NCBI GenBank assembly: GCA_035532475.1
Contig: DATKQY010000058.1
Location: 1-14,284 of the forward strand
Source of the DNA: DATKQY01 sp035532475
GTDB lineage: Bacteria > Actinomycetota > Acidimicrobiia > Acidimicrobiales > Bog-793
Direction: 5' to 3'
DNA: 14,284 nucleotides
Each line of letters opens with the position of its first letter. Within the stretch, counting starts at the first letter, position 1. This document shows positions 13,635 through 14,284 of the stretch, one piece after another. Under the pieces are notes generated by a model. The model saw nothing but the letters and a program-made list of their open reading frames with translations, was not told where the DNA came from and did not search any database. The position numbers and the translations under genes are program-made.

Positions 13635-14284
13635 TCAGGCCGTGCGCCCGGGGGTGAAGCCCATCGCGGAGATGATCTCGTAGGCGACGTGGGCCGCGGC
13701 GATGCCCGTCAGCTCGGCGTGGTCGTAGGCGGGGGCGACCTCGACCACGTCGGCGCCGACGAGCTCGAGCTCCGCCAGCTCGCGAAGCATCGCGAGGAGC
13801 TCGCGCGAGGTCATCCCGCCGGCCTCGGGCGTGCCCGTCCCGGGCGCGTGCGCCGGGTCGAGGACGTCGACGTCGACCGAGACGTAGACGGGACCGCGGC
13901 CGAGGCGCGCGAGCGCCTTGTCGATCGCCGCGGCGAGGCCGAGGCACTCGATCTCGGGGCACGTGATGATGCGGTAGCCGAGGCGCTCGTCCTCGGCGAG
14001 GTCGCCCTCGCGGTAGAGCTGGCCGCGGATGCCGACGTGCAGCGAACGCTGCTGGTCGATCAGCCCCTCCTCCGACGCGCGCCGGAAGGGCGTCCCGTGG
14101 GTGTACGGCGCCCCGAAGTAGGTGTCCCAGGTGTCGAGGTGGGCACCGGGCCGTGGCGCTCGGCCACGACCCGCAGCAGCGGGAGCGCGATCGTGTGGTC
14201 GCCGCCGAGGACGACGAGGCGGGCACCGGACGAGGAGAGTTCGCGCGCCCCGGCCTCGATCTGGCCGATCGCCTCGAGGAGGTC
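13635..14284 (-). pseudogene. speB: Agmatinase-like ureohydrolase, frameshifted by an apparent 19-nt deletion and cut by the window edge
   Basis: Agmatinases hydrolyse agmatine to putrescine and urea at a two-manganese centre. From the edge, one frame reads DLLEAIGQIEAGARELS, then LVVLGGDHTIALPLLRVVAERHGPV, including the GGDH metal motif (14206-14195). Just after HGP the reading jumps to another frame at 14144. It continues AHLDTWDTYFGAPYTHGTPF, then SLHVGIRGQLY, YVSVDVDVLDPAHAPGTGTPEAGG, LVGADVVEVAPAYDHAELTGI and a normal C-terminus. Relatives have a strand such as VALVHFDAHLD here; the ALVHFD part, including the first metal-ligand Asp of DAHLD, is missing. The gap amounts to seven codons replaced by 2 nt. 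Upstream translation continued past the junction would be out of frame. The product would therefore be inactive, unless this is a sequence or assembly error. The 5' part lies outside the window. Confidence 0.78.

Noticed and set aside
1..14284. CRISPR arrays, tRNA or rRNA genes, insertion sequences, phage genes or defence islands.
   Set aside because: No regularly spaced repeats, transposase or integrase motifs, or RNA-gene signatures were seen on either strand by eye. All sizeable stretches are explained by housekeeping-type genes.

Overview
The window is about 14.3 kb of very GC-rich DNA. It has frequent GTG starts, 4-bp ATGA/GTGA gene overlaps, and several genes whose start codon sits 7-8 nt behind a TANNNT box, a leaderless-transcript layout. 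Together with the gene content (menaquinone synthesis, PPK1/Ppx, a RodA-like SEDS protein with extra N-terminal membrane helices, a BFN/DUF151 protein), this points to a member of the Actinomycetota. A deep-branching class such as Acidimicrobiia or Thermoleophilia is a guess.

Layout: (1) 2-3066, plus strand: the C-terminal end of a probable RuvX, then aroE (shikimate dehydrogenase), a RodA-type SEDS glycosyltransferase with its own promoter, and a BFN-domain protein overlapping it by 4 bp. (2) 2991-4367, minus strand: a second, larger SEDS protein whose 3' end overlaps the BFN gene convergently by 76 bp. (3) 4424-8411, plus strand: ppk and ppx/gppA, making and degrading polyphosphate in one transcription unit. 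It starts 56 bp from the divergent SEDS gene and ends at a strong hairpin. (4) 8472-9995, minus strand: an integral membrane protein of the UPF0104/LPG-synthase-TM family with long disordered tails. (5) 10236-10991, plus strand: a polyprenol-phosphate mannosyltransferase-like GT2 enzyme, divergent from (4) across a 240-bp spacer. (6) 11014-14284, minus strand: reading with transcription, an agmatinase-like gene broken by an apparent 19-nt deletion and cut by the window edge, a small membrane protein, menG and menF. The last two overlap by 4 bp and act in menaquinone synthesis.

The content is mostly core metabolism and cell-envelope biology: peptidoglycan polymerisation (two SEDS proteins), aromatic precursors and menaquinone (aroE, menF, menG), polyphosphate turnover and lipid-linked sugar transfer. 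I see no mobile element, CRISPR array, tRNA or rRNA, and no evident new defence or biosynthetic system. The points most worth a second look are the frameshifted agmatinase, a roughly 78-residue low-complexity insertion inside the second phospholipase-D-like half of PPK, the recurring leaderless promoter geometry, the compact divergent ppk/SEDS promoter pair and the convergent coding overlap. No gene-free stretch exceeds 300 bases.
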